Shown here in pieces: positions 8,515 through 17,110 of a DNA stretch of 64,000 bases. Position 1 is the first letter of the stretch, and each line of letters starts with the position of its first letter. The stretch is taken from contig JAERSO010000132.1 of the NCBI GenBank assembly GCA_016845585.1, forward strand, positions 1 through 64,000, written 5' to 3'. The notes beneath the pieces are model-generated. The model was not told where the DNA came from and did not search any database. It worked only from the letters and a program-made list of their open reading frames with translations. The stretch comes from Acidimicrobiaceae bacterium. GTDB taxonomy: Bacteria > Actinomycetota > Acidimicrobiia > Acidimicrobiales > Aldehydirespiratoraceae. The position numbers and the translations under genes are program-made.

Positions 8515-10212
8515 ATGTCTTTCCCCTCCGATCTGGAGATCGCGAGTCAGGCCAACCTCAAGCCCCTGACCGAGATCGCCGCCAATGCCGGAATCCCCGA
8601 AGAATGCCTCGAGCAGTACGGGGCCGGCTCGGCGAAGATCACCCTCGACGCCATCGAGAAGATGGCCGACCGCCCGAAGGCGAAGTACGTCGTCGTCTCG
8701 GCCATCACCCCGACGCCGCTCGGCGAAGGCAAGACCACCACGACGGTCGGTCTCGGCCAGGCGTTCCAGCACATCGGCTCCTCCGCCACGATCGCCATCC
8801 GTCAGCCGTCGATGGGCCCGACCTTCGGCATCAAGGGTGGCGCGGCCGGTGGCGGCTACAGCCAGGTCGTGCCGATGGAGCTCTTCAACCTCCACTTGAC
8901 CGGCGACATGCACGCCGTGACTGCAGCCCACAACCTCTGCTCGGCGATGGTCGACGCCCACCTGTACCACGGCAACAAGGCCGGCTTCGACATCCACAAC
9001 ATCACGTGGCGTCGCGTCCTCGACGTCAACGATCGTGCGCTGCGCAACATCACCATCGGCCTCGGCGGCAAGATGGACGGCATTCCCCGCGAGACCGGCT
9101 TCGACATCACCGCCGCGTCCGAGGTCATGGCCGCCCTCGCCCTCGCCACGGATCTCCACGATCTCCGCACTCGCATGGGCCGCATCGTCCTCGGCTACAC
9201 CAAGAGTGGTGAGCCCATCACGGCCGAGCAGATCGGCGCCGCCGGCTCGATGACGGTGATCCTGCGCGAGGCCATCAAGCCCAATCTGATGCAGACGCTG
9301 GAGAACACCCCGGCGCTCGTGCACACCGGCCCGTTCGGCAACATCGCCACCGGCAACAGCTCGATCGTCGCCGACCGCATCGGCATCCACACCAGCGACT
9401 TCCTGCTCACCGAGGCCGGATTCGGCGCCGACATGGGTGCCGAGCGTTTCTTCAACATCAAGTGCCGATACTCCGGCCTCGCCCCCGACGCCGCCGTGCT
9501 CGTCGCCACCGTTCGTGGCCTCAAGGCGCACTCGGGCAAGCACAAGATCGTGGCCGGGCGCGACCTCCCGCAGGCACTGCTCGACCCGAACCCCGACGAG
9601 GTCCACCAGGGCGGCGACAACCTGCGCAAGCAGCTCGAGAACATGCAGATCCACGGCTGCACTCCCGTCGTGGCCATCAATGTGTTCCCGGGTGACCATG
9701 ACGCCGACATCAACGCGATCCATGAGATCGCCTCGGAGTTCGGTGCTCGCGCTGCCGTGTCCACCCACTTCTCCGACGGTGGCCGGGGTGCCTCCGAACT
9801 CGCCGAAGCGATCAAGGAAGCAGCGGAGGAGGAGTCGCAGTTCGAGGTTCTCTACCCCGACGAGATGTCGCTCAAGGGCAAGATCGAGACGGTCGCCACG
9901 AAGGTCTACGGCGCCGACGGTGTCGAGTACACCGCAGCAGCCGAGAAGCAGCTGACGACCTACACCGACGCCGGCTTCGCGAAACTTCCCGTCTGTATTG
10001 CCAAGCAGCACCTGTCGCTCAGCCACGACGCCAAGCTCAAGGGCGCACCGACCGGCTGGACCCTGCCTGTCCGCGAGGTTCGCGCCTCCGTCGGCGCCGG
10101 CTTCGTCTACCCGATCTGCGGCGACATGCGGACCATGCCGGGCCTCGGTACCAACCCCGCGGCCATGGCCATCGACATCGACGCCAACGGCGACATCATC
10201 AACCTCTCCTAA
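8515..10212 (+). CDS. fhs: Formate--tetrahydrofolate ligase
   Basis: A 565-residue cytoplasmic enzyme that makes 10-formyl-THF from formate, THF and ATP. The family P-loop variant TPLGEGKTTTT is at residues 67-77, followed by RQPSMGPTFGIKGGAAGGGY, NLHLTGDMHAVTAAHNL, GFGADMGAERFFNIKCR and a C-terminal GDMRTMPGLGTNPAA. Length matches the usual ~555-565. ATG 8515 has a GGGAG ribosome site. It is the first gene of the folate/one-carbon block, with metF directly downstream and folD, folC and serA nearby, and is probably controlled by the paired operators at 8415-8449. Confidence 0.97.
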   Translation: MSFPSDLEIASQANLKPLTEIAANAGIPEECLEQYGAGSAKITLDAIEKMADRPKAKYVVVSAITPTPLGEGKTTTTVGLGQAFQHIGSSATIAIRQPSMGPTFGIKGGAAGGGYSQVVPMELFNLHLTGDMHAVTAAHNLCSAMVDAHLYHGNKAGFDIHNITWRRVLDVNDRALRNITIGLGGKMDGIPRETGFDITAASEVMAALALATDLHDLRTRMGRIVLGYTKSGEPITAEQIGAAGSMTVILREAIKPNLMQTLENTPALVHTGPFGNIATGNSSIVADRIGIHTSDFLLTEAGFGADMGAERFFNIKCRYSGLAPDAAVLVATVRGLKAHSGKHKIVAGRDLPQALLDPNPDEVHQGGDNLRKQLENMQIHGCTPVVAINVFPGDHDADINAIHEIASEFGARAAVSTHFSDGGRGASELAEAIKEAAEEESQFEVLYPDEMSLKGKIETVATKVYGADGVEYTAAAEKQLTTYTDAGFAKLPVCIAKQHLSLSHDAKLKGAPTGWTLPVREVRASVGAGFVYPICGDMRTMPGLGTNPAAMAIDIDANGDIINLS

Positions 10213-10241
10213 CGGAGAGCGATACTTCTAGGCAGACGACA

Positions 10242-11132
10242 ATGCTCCACAAGATCCCTGTCCTCGGCGGCCTGTTCGGCCACCCCGAGGGCGACGAGAC
10301 CGACGAGTCGGCGGCCCACCGCCTGTCGCTCATCGCGGACATGACCTTCGAAGTCATCCCGCTCAAGTCCCTCACCGACGCCGAAGCGGCCCTGCCGGCC
10401 GGGGCCAAGGTGTCGGTCACGGCATCCCCGGCCAAGGGTCTGGAAGCGACCCAGGAGATCACCGAGCGCATGCTCGGCAACGGTTTCGAGGCGATTCCGC
10501 ACATCTCGGCCCGCATGGTCCGCGACAAGGCGCACACCCGGGAACTGGCCGCATGGCTTCGTGACGTCGGGGCCAAGACGATGTTCCTGGTCGGCGGCGA
10601 TGCTGATCCTCCGGGCGACTACTTCGACGCCGTCGAGTTCCTCCGAGATCTTCTCGACTGTGACCATGGCCTCGACACGATCGGTGTCACCTCCTACCCG
10701 GACAGCCACCCGCTGATCGAGAAGGACAAGCTCCACGCTGCGCTGCACGCCAAGCAGTCGATGCTCGCCGAGGCCGGGGTCAACGGCTACTGCTCGACCC
10801 AGATGTGCTTCGACCCAGACATGATCGCCAAGTGGATCCGGGCCGAGCGGGCCTCGGGCATGACCTTGCCGATCCACCTCGGCCTCGCCGGGGTGATCGA
10901 CCGGACGAAGCTGTTGACCATGGGCGCTCGCCTCGGGATCGGCCAGTCGCTGTCGTATCTGCGCAAGAACCGCAAGGCCATCACCTCCATGATGACGACC
11001 GCCCATTACGAACCGAACGATCTCCTGCTCCCGCTGAGCAAGGTGATGCTCGAACACGGTGTGGAAGGCCTCCACGTCTTCACGTTCAACCAGGTGACCT
11101 CCACCGACGAATGGCGGCTCTCACACATGTGA
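10242..11132 (+). CDS. metF: Methylenetetrahydrofolate reductase
   Basis: A 296-residue TIM-barrel flavoprotein of the MTHFR family, reducing 5,10-methylene-THF to 5-methyl-THF for methionine synthesis. Visible family segments are TFEVIPLKSL, an IPHISARMVRD loop, MFLVGGDADPPGDY (the flavin-loop region), GVTSYPDSHPLIE, CSTQMCFDPDMIAKWIR and LPIHLGLAGVIDR. It follows fhs after a 29-base gap and is probably cotranscribed with it. Its 3' end overlaps the convergent folC by 12 bases. Some actinobacterial members use different electron donors, so the cofactor is not certain. Confidence 0.87.
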   Translation: MLHKIPVLGGLFGHPEGDETDESAAHRLSLIADMTFEVIPLKSLTDAEAALPAGAKVSVTASPAKGLEATQEITERMLGNGFEAIPHISARMVRDKAHTRELAAWLRDVGAKTMFLVGGDADPPGDYFDAVEFLRDLLDCDHGLDTIGVTSYPDSHPLIEKDKLHAALHAKQSMLAEAGVNGYCSTQMCFDPDMIAKWIRAERASGMTLPIHLGLAGVIDRTKLLTMGARLGIGQSLSYLRKNRKAITSMMTTAHYEPNDLLLPLSKVMLEHGVEGLHVFTFNQVTSTDEWRLSHM

Positions 11133-12359
11133 GGCGGTCAAGCGCTCCCGCACATCGCCGAGGTGCAGAAACGAGCCGGTGACGACCACGAGGTCGCCCG
11201 GCTCGCTTTCGTTTTCGACCGCAGCGGCGAGTTCGGCTCCCGTGGCCTCGAGAACCCGCCCGGCTCCTGCCGCGAGCAGTGCGCCCGACAGCTCCCCCAT
11301 CGACCAACTCCGCGGGCCCGGCTCACCGACCGGCGGGCCGAAGGTCGTCACGATCAGGACTTCACCCATCGCGGCGAGGATGGCGGCACATTCGGTGAGC
11401 GGCTTGTTGCTCCCGACCGCGGCAACGACCACCGCCGCGGTCTCTGGCAGCGTCTCGGCCAGGGCGCCCAACTTCATCGGGTTGTGAGCGCCATCGAAGA
11501 CCACGCGCCGACCCGCGATGTCGTGGGACTCGAAACGACCCGCGAGGCGTGCCGGGACCTCCGCAACGGTGTATCCCAAGAGACCGAGCGCGACACTCGC
11601 CGTCGCTCGGGCATCGAGCCTGATGTCGCCGGTGGGCTCGACGTCGAGCACTTCGACCGAATTCTGCCCTGCCACCCGGTACACGACGTCGATCGCCTCG
11701 GAGTCGGGCTGCGGACCGAGCACGACATGTCGGCGACCCCGGACCACCGCCGCCTTCTCCGCGGCGATCTCGGAGACCGTCGTGCCGAGGACGTCCGTGT
11801 GGTCCAGACCGATCGCAGTCACCACCGTGATGACATCTGCTCTGGACATCACATTGGTGGCATCCACCCGTCCGCCGATACCGGCCTCGATGACGAAGCG
11901 GTCGACACCGGCCATCCGGCCGAGCTCGATCGCGATGGCGGTCGTCGCCGCGAAGAAGGTCGGGGGCTGCTCGAGTCGAGACGCCGCGTCAGCCACCTCC
12001 CCGGCCGCGGCGATCACGTCGACCCACGGGGGGAGGACTCCGTCGATCGTGAAACGCTCCCGGAGGTCGTAGGCGTGCGGCGAGTAGTGCGTCGCCACCC
12101 GTTCGCCTGCCGCCATCAGTCCGGCGGTGATCGACGCGGCGACCGATCCCTTCCCGGCAGTGCCGACGACATGAATGGCCGGCCGATCATCCTGGGGATT
12201 GCCGAGCTCGTCGAAGAGCGCCACTGACGCGGCATGAGCATCGGCACCGCGGGGCGCATCGGCTCGGATCAACGAATACAGCCATGCCTCCACCCGCCCG
12301 GCGTCGCCGACCACGGTCGCGTGTCGCTCAGACATCGGCAGACGGGGTGAGCTGATCAT
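11121..12359 (-). CDS. folC: Folylpolyglutamate synthase / dihydrofolate synthase
   Basis: The product is 412 residues of the Mur-ligase-like FolC family, adding glutamate to folates. The P-loop VVGTAGKGSVAASI is at about 64-77, followed by THYSPHAYDLRERFTIDG, FVIEAGIGGRVDATNV, TAIGLDHTDVLGTT and the glutamate-ligase segment VVFDGAHNPMK. ATG 12359 is the longest start; ATG 12335 is possible, and neither has a clear ribosome site. It is divergent from serA and shares a promoter region containing the 12415-12449 operators. It supports the folate pool used by fhs, metF and folD. Confidence 0.9.
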   Translation of the reverse strand: MISSPRLPMSERHATVVGDAGRVEAWLYSLIRADAPRGADAHAASVALFDELGNPQDDRPAIHVVGTAGKGSVAASITAGLMAAGERVATHYSPHAYDLRERFTIDGVLPPWVDVIAAAGEVADAASRLEQPPTFFAATTAIAIELGRMAGVDRFVIEAGIGGRVDATNVMSRADVITVVTAIGLDHTDVLGTTVSEIAAEKAAVVRGRRHVVLGPQPDSEAIDVVYRVAGQNSVEVLDVEPTGDIRLDARATASVALGLLGYTVAEVPARLAGRFESHDIAGRRVVFDGAHNPMKLGALAETLPETAAVVVAAVGSNKPLTECAAILAAMGEVLIVTTFGPPVGEPGPRSWSMGELSGALLAAGAGRVLEATGAELAAAVENESEPGDLVVVTGSFLHLGDVRERLTASHV

Positions 12360-12414
12360 GCAGGTTGGGTGGAACGGTCATCTGTCTCGCAAAGGTCGAA
12401 TGCGGTACACTTGG

Positions 12415-12449
12415 GTTCCGTTATACGGAACGGTTCCACCATACAGAAC
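12415..12449 (+). promoter_or_regulatory. Tandem 17-bp operators in the folC-serA divergent promoter
   Basis: GTTCCGTTATACGGAAC (12415-12431) is a perfect 6+5+6 inverted repeat. GTTCCACCATACAGAAC (12433-12449) is a second, imperfect copy 18 bp on. Sequence and spacing match the pair upstream of fhs. Confidence 0.68.
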
Positions 12450-12479
12450 AATACAAATGGTGGGTTTGGAGATTGCCTC

Positions 12480-13685
12480 GTGAAGGTTCTGCTTGCTGAT
12501 TCGCTGCCCGCGTCTGCGGTCGATCGACTGCTGGAGGCCGGCGACGAGGTCGAGTCCCGACCCGAGCTGAGGGCCGAGGATCTGCCCAGCGCCATCGCCG
12601 GGTTCGAGGCGTTGGTCGTTCGTTCGACCAAGGTCACTGCGGCGGCGCTCGACGCCGCCGACTGCCTCGGTCTCATCGTGCGGGCGGGTGCCGGCACCAA
12701 CACCATCGACTGTGAGCGCGCCGCGGAGCGTGGCATCTTCGTCTGCAACGTGCCGGGCAAGAACGCCCTTGCCGTGGCCGAGCTCACCATGGGTCTGCTG
12801 ATCGCCGTTGATCGCCACATCGCATCCGCCACGGCCGACCTCCGTGCCGGGTCGTGGAACAAGAAGACCTACAGCAAGGCCGATGGGCTTGCCGGCCGCC
12901 GCATGGGCATCATCGGCGTGGGCGACATCGGCATCGCTGTCGCCGAACGGGCGTGGGCGTTCGGAATCGACGTCGTCGCGGTCGCGAAGCCCGGCCGCTC
13001 CGAAGAATCCGAGGCCCGAGCGGAGCGCGCCGGCATCACCTATGTCGACGACCTCGCCGAGCTGCTCGCCACCTCCGACATCGTCTCGCTCCATGTGCCT
13101 GGCGCCCCGGACACCAAAGGCCTGGTTGACGCCGACTTCCTCGCCAAGATGAATGACGGCGCGATCCTGCTCAACACCTCTCGCGGCGACGTCGTGGACG
13201 AGGCCGCCCTGATCACGGCCATGGACGAGCGGGGACTACGGGCCGGCCTCGACGTCTTCGTCGACGAGCCGGGTTCGGGCACCGGCGAGTTCACCAGCGC
13301 CCTCGCGGCGCATCCATCCGTCGTCGGCACGCACCACATCGGGGCGTCGACCGAGCAGGCACAGGACGCCGTGGCCTCGGGCACCATCGATGGCATCAAC
13401 GCGTACCGTGCCGGTCACCCCGTGAACTGTGTGAACCTCGATCCGGTCCCGCACAAGGCCGCCACGCTCACGATCAGGCACCAGGATCGCGTCGGCGTGC
13501 TGGCATCGGTCCTCGCCATTCTCCGCACGGCCCAGCTGAACGTGTCGAACATGCGCAATCAGGTGTTCGTCGGCGGCAAGGCCGCGGTTGCCTCGATCAA
13601 TGTCGGTCACCTGCCGAGCGACGACGTCATCGCCGAACTCCAGTCCCTCGACGACGTGATCTACGTCTCCATCACCCGCTCGTGA
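12480..13685 (+). CDS. serA: D-3-phosphoglycerate dehydrogenase
   Basis: A 401-residue NAD-dependent dehydrogenase for the first step of serine synthesis. It has the N-terminal substrate domain (LGLIVRAGAGTNTID), a Rossmann motif GxGxxG at 146-151 in MGIIGVGDIGIAVAERA, the catalytic region LLNTSRGDVVDEAAL, VDEP, and the histidine of GTHHIGASTEQAQDA. A C-terminal ACT domain (about 320-401, TIRHQDRVGVLASVLAIL) implies serine feedback. GTG 12480 has GGAGA upstream. The GTGA overlap with the DUF1015 gene shows coupling. The paired operators before it suggest co-control with fhs. Confidence 0.94.
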   Translation: MKVLLADSLPASAVDRLLEAGDEVESRPELRAEDLPSAIAGFEALVVRSTKVTAAALDAADCLGLIVRAGAGTNTIDCERAAERGIFVCNVPGKNALAVAELTMGLLIAVDRHIASATADLRAGSWNKKTYSKADGLAGRRMGIIGVGDIGIAVAERAWAFGIDVVAVAKPGRSEESEARAERAGITYVDDLAELLATSDIVSLHVPGAPDTKGLVDADFLAKMNDGAILLNTSRGDVVDEAALITAMDERGLRAGLDVFVDEPGSGTGEFTSALAAHPSVVGTHHIGASTEQAQDAVASGTIDGINAYRAGHPVNCVNLDPVPHKAATLTIRHQDRVGVLASVLAILRTAQLNVSNMRNQVFVGGKAAVASINVGHLPSDDVIAELQSLDDVIYVSITRS

Positions 13686-14932
13686 CGCGCCGCCCGCTCT
13701 TTGCCCCATTCGCCGGTTGGCTGATCAAGCACGACTGGGCGCCGCGCGTGATCGCCGGCGCCTACGACTCGAAGTCGCCCGAGCAGCGGCGCCGCATCGT
13801 CACCGAGAATCCGCACTCCTACCTCGGCGTGACCCGCTCCCGCGAAGACCTCGAGTACGGCGACGACGCCACCGACGAGGACCTTCTGCGGCGCGGAGCG
13901 GAGACGCTCACCACGATCCTCGAGGCCGAAGCGTTCGAACCGACCGGCTACCCCACGATGTATGCCTACCGGCTCACCGCCGGCGAACACACCCAGATCG
14001 GTGTGGTGGGTGCCATGGACATCGCCGGCTACACCGACGGACGGATTCTCACCCACGAGAACGTACGTCCGGCTCGGGCCAAGCTTCTCGGCGACCACCT
14101 GCACTGGGTGGGCGCCACATCGTCGCCGGTCTCGCTGACATATCGCACAGACCCGGTCGTCCAGGAGGTCCTGCACGATGTCACCGTCGCGATCAAGCCC
14201 GATGTCGACCACTACGTCGAGGGTGTGCGTCACCAGGTCTGGACCCTGACTGCCGAGGACTCCGCAACCATCGCCGACCAACTCGCGGACACGGTCATCT
14301 ATGTCACTGACGGGCACCACCGCTCGGCCGCCGCGCTGGCCGGGGCGGCCCTGAAGCCCGAGGCCACCCAGTTCCAGCGCACGCTGGCCGTGCTCTTCCC
14401 GGACGATGCGCTCCACGTCGACCCGTTCCACCGCCGCTGCATGGATGCCGAAGGCCGCACCCCGGACGAGATCATCGCGGCATTCGCCGAGGTCGCCCAG
14501 GTCAGGCCGGCCGAGACCATGGCGGGTGCGCTCCCTCAGGAGAAGGGTCAGGTCGGCGTCTACATCCGCGGGCGCTGGTGGCGACTGACCCTGGCCCCCG
14601 TCGACCAGCCCGGGGCGTTGGCCCACCTCGACGTCGAGCGGGTTCGTCGAGACCTGATCACCGGTGTGCTCGGCATCGACGAACTCGCGGCCAATAGTGG
14701 GATCGACTATGTCCCGGACCCTGCCGGTATCGACGAGGTCACGCGACGCTGCGATCTCGACGGCACCGTCGGCCTGTTCCTCTATCCGACCTCAGTTGCG
14801 GAGATCATGGCCGTGGCCGAGGTCCACGAGCTGATGCCACCGAAGTCGTCCTACGTGGCCCCGAAGCCCCGCTCGGGCATCTTCCTGCGCATCCTCGGCA
14901 GCGGCGCAACCGAACACCTCGAACCCAGCTGA
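13682..14932 (+). CDS. DUF1015 family protein, coupled to serA
   Basis: A 416-residue protein of the DUF1015 family: N-terminal RPLFAPFAGWLIKHDWAPRV, YDSKSPEQRRRIVTENPHSYL, a central YVTDGHHRSAAALAGA motif, and a C-terminal YPTSVAEIMAVAEVHELMPP followed by KSSYVAPKPRSGIFLR. GTG 13682 overlaps the serA stop by four bases. Association of DUF1015 genes with serA/serC is known from other phyla, so a role in serine or phosphoserine metabolism is plausible but undemonstrated. The DGHHR motif looks like a conserved, possibly ligand-binding, site. Confidence 0.88.
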   Translation: MTRRPLFAPFAGWLIKHDWAPRVIAGAYDSKSPEQRRRIVTENPHSYLGVTRSREDLEYGDDATDEDLLRRGAETLTTILEAEAFEPTGYPTMYAYRLTAGEHTQIGVVGAMDIAGYTDGRILTHENVRPARAKLLGDHLHWVGATSSPVSLTYRTDPVVQEVLHDVTVAIKPDVDHYVEGVRHQVWTLTAEDSATIADQLADTVIYVTDGHHRSAAALAGAALKPEATQFQRTLAVLFPDDALHVDPFHRRCMDAEGRTPDEIIAAFAEVAQVRPAETMAGALPQEKGQVGVYIRGRWWRLTLAPVDQPGALAHLDVERVRRDLITGVLGIDELAANSGIDYVPDPAGIDEVTRRCDLDGTVGLFLYPTSVAEIMAVAEVHELMPPKSSYVAPKPRSGIFLRILGSGATEHLEPS

Positions 14933-14955
14933 GCCGCCACGATCGCGAGCGGTGG

Positions 14956-15867
14956 TCAGGACTCCTGCGGGAGGGCGCCCTGCATGCGGGCGGCGTGGAA
15001 TGTGTTCTCCAGCAGACAGCCGATCGTCATCGGTCCCGTACCACCCGGCATCGGCGTGATCGCGCCAGCGATCTCCTGAACGGCGTCGAAGTCGACATCG
15101 CCCTGGATGCCCTCGGCGGTTCGGGAGATGCCGACGTCGAGGACCGCAGCGCCGGGCTTGACGAAGTCGGCGGTGACGAGGCCGGCCATGCCCACCGCCG
15201 CGACGATGATGTCGGCCTCGCGGCAGATGGCGGCGAGATCGCCGCTGCGTGAGTGGGCCAGCGTCGGCGTGGCATCGCAGCCCTTGCGACCGAGGAGCAG
15301 CACCTGTGGGAGTCCGACGAGTGTCGAGCGGCCGATGACCACGGCACGTTTGCCGCTCGTCTCGACGCCGTAGCGATCCATCAACCGCATCACGCCGAGC
15401 GGCGTGCACGGGACATGTCCCTCGCCGCCGCGCACGAGGCGACCCATCGACCGTTCGGTCAATCCATCGACGTCCTTTTCCGGCGGGATCATGGCCAGGA
15501 CTCGTTCGGCGTCGAGACCCTCCGGCAACGGCAGCTGCACGAGGATGCCGTGGACGTGGGGATCGTTCACGAGCTCCAGGACCGCCTCCTCGAGGTACTC
15601 CTGGGTGATGTCGGCCGGCAGTCCGACGTGGCGCGACATCATGCCGGCCTCGTCGGCCTTGCGTCGCTTGCTGCGGACGTAGATCTGGCTCGGTTTGTCG
15701 TCGCCCACGAGCACGGTGGCGAGACACACGTGCGGGTTGCCCAGGGCGGTGATCCGCTCATTGAGGTCGGCGACGACCTCGTCACGCAAGCGGTTGCCGT
15801 CCATCAGGATTGCGCCACCGGGCGTCCGTTCGAAATCGCCGGCGGGGGTTCGATCAGTTGCAGTCAC
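14956..15867 (-). CDS. folD: Methylenetetrahydrofolate dehydrogenase / methenyltetrahydrofolate cyclohydrolase
   Basis: A 303-residue bifunctional enzyme interconverting 5,10-methylene-, 5,10-methenyl- and 10-formyl-THF with NADP. The catalytic segment IYVRSKRRKADEAG (Tyr and Lys) is present, as are VQLPLPEGLDAE, DVDGLTERSMGRL, the NADP-site AVVIGRSTLVGLPQ and the signature MPGGTGPMTIGCLLENT. The GTG start (15865-15867) lies seven bases after a TAGGTT -10 box on the minus strand (15875-15880), so the mRNA is probably leaderless. It completes the C1-folate set with fhs and metF. Confidence 0.95.
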   Translation of the reverse strand: MTATDRTPAGDFERTPGGAILMDGNRLRDEVVADLNERITALGNPHVCLATVLVGDDKPSQIYVRSKRRKADEAGMMSRHVGLPADITQEYLEEAVLELVNDPHVHGILVQLPLPEGLDAERVLAMIPPEKDVDGLTERSMGRLVRGGEGHVPCTPLGVMRLMDRYGVETSGKRAVVIGRSTLVGLPQVLLLGRKGCDATPTLAHSRSGDLAAICREADIIVAAVGMAGLVTADFVKPGAAVLDVGISRTAEGIQGDVDFDAVQEIAGAITPMPGGTGPMTIGCLLENTFHAARMQGALPQES

Positions 15868-15921
15868 GAGCCGAAACCTAGCGCCTGCACGGCGTCCGCG
15901 GACGCCCTACTGTGCCCCTTC

Positions 15922-17106
15922 ATGCAAGGACCTCTCACCGGTATTCGTGTGCTCGATCTCAGCCAGGTCGTGTCGGGACCCCTGGCCACGCAGATGCTTG
16001 CCGAGCAGGGGGCCGAAGTGTTCAAGATCGAACCCCCCGACGGCGAGTTGCTCCGCGTTTTCGGGGTCGACCATGTGCGTTCACTGCACGCGAACTGCAA
16101 TCGAGGGAAGCGTTGTCTGGCCGTGGACCTCCGCGAGCAGAGCGGAGTCGACCTCGTGCTGGAGTTGGCGGCGACCTGCGATGTGTTCGTGGAGAACTTC
16201 CGGCCGGGAAAGACCGCGGAGCTCGGACTCGGCTACGAGGCCCTGAAGTCGGCCTCACCCGACATCGTGTACTGCTCGGTGTACGGCTTCGGTTCGTCAG
16301 GCCCGTATTCGGACCGGGCCGTGCTCGACCCGGTGATCCAGGCCAACACCGGCATGGTCGCCGGTCAGGCCAGCGACTCGCTGCCGTTCCCCGACCTCAT
16401 CCGCACACTCGTGGCCGACAAGAGCACCGCCTACACCGTGGCCCAGGCCATCACCGCCGCACTCCTGGCGCGTGAGCGCGGCAACGCCGGCGGCCAGCAC
16501 ATCGAGGTCCCGATGCTCGATGCCACACTCGCGTGGTACTGGCCCGACGGGTTCTCCGATCTCACCCATCCGGATCCGACGCTGGCGCCCCGGCGAGCCC
16601 CGGACAACTACCAGCTCATCGACACGCTCGACCACCAGATCGTCTACTACGTCGCGACCGACCGCCAGATCGTGGGCATGTGGGAGGTACTCGGGCGCGA
16701 CGACCTCATGAACGATCCGGACTACAACACCATGCGCGGCCTCGGCGGTGACCCTGCGCGGTTGACGGCTGCCGGGGACGCGATCAGGGAAGGCCTCGCC
16801 CAGATGGGATCAGAGGAAGCCGTCGCGGCGATGACCGCACGGGGAATCCCCTGTGGGCCGGTCATCGACCGCCACGAAGTGTTCACCGACCCACAGGTGG
16901 TCCACAACAATCTCATCGTCGAGTGGGAGCACCCCACGGCGGGACTGCTGCGCCAACCTCGCCCCGCCGCCCAGTTCTCCGAGACCCCTGGCGCCTTCCG
17001 TTTCGAGATCGGCCACGTGGGCGAACACACCGACGAGATTCTCGTCGAACTCGGCTATGACGAAGCCGGAATCGCGATGCTCCGGGGGGTTGGCACCGTA
17101 GCCTGA
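15922..17106 (+). CDS. Class III (CaiB/BaiF-type) CoA-transferase
   Basis: A 394-residue family III CoA-transferase: PLTGIRVLDLSQVVSGPLAT, MLAEQGAEVFKIEPPDGE, LAVDLREQSGVDLVLELA, the catalytic-aspartate region CDVFVENFRPGKTAELGLGY, IVYCSVYGFGSSGPYSDRA, and the C-terminal GIPCGPVIDRHEVFTDPQV. These enzymes move CoA between acyl-CoAs and free acids through an aspartyl intermediate, often in carnitine, formate/oxalate or bile/aromatic acid metabolism. ATG 15922 sits eight bases after TACTGT, a possible leaderless start. Substrate not identifiable. Confidence 0.88.
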   Translation: MQGPLTGIRVLDLSQVVSGPLATQMLAEQGAEVFKIEPPDGELLRVFGVDHVRSLHANCNRGKRCLAVDLREQSGVDLVLELAATCDVFVENFRPGKTAELGLGYEALKSASPDIVYCSVYGFGSSGPYSDRAVLDPVIQANTGMVAGQASDSLPFPDLIRTLVADKSTAYTVAQAITAALLARERGNAGGQHIEVPMLDATLAWYWPDGFSDLTHPDPTLAPRRAPDNYQLIDTLDHQIVYYVATDRQIVGMWEVLGRDDLMNDPDYNTMRGLGGDPARLTAAGDAIREGLAQMGSEEAVAAMTARGIPCGPVIDRHEVFTDPQVVHNNLIVEWEHPTAGLLRQPRPAAQFSETPGAFRFEIGHVGEHTDEILVELGYDEAGIAMLRGVGTVA

Positions 17107-17110
17107 CTGT

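Noticed and set aside
8401-10026. 541-residue minus-strand open frame over fhs
   Set aside because: Shadow of the highly biased fhs coding sequence; the fhs frame matches its family throughout.
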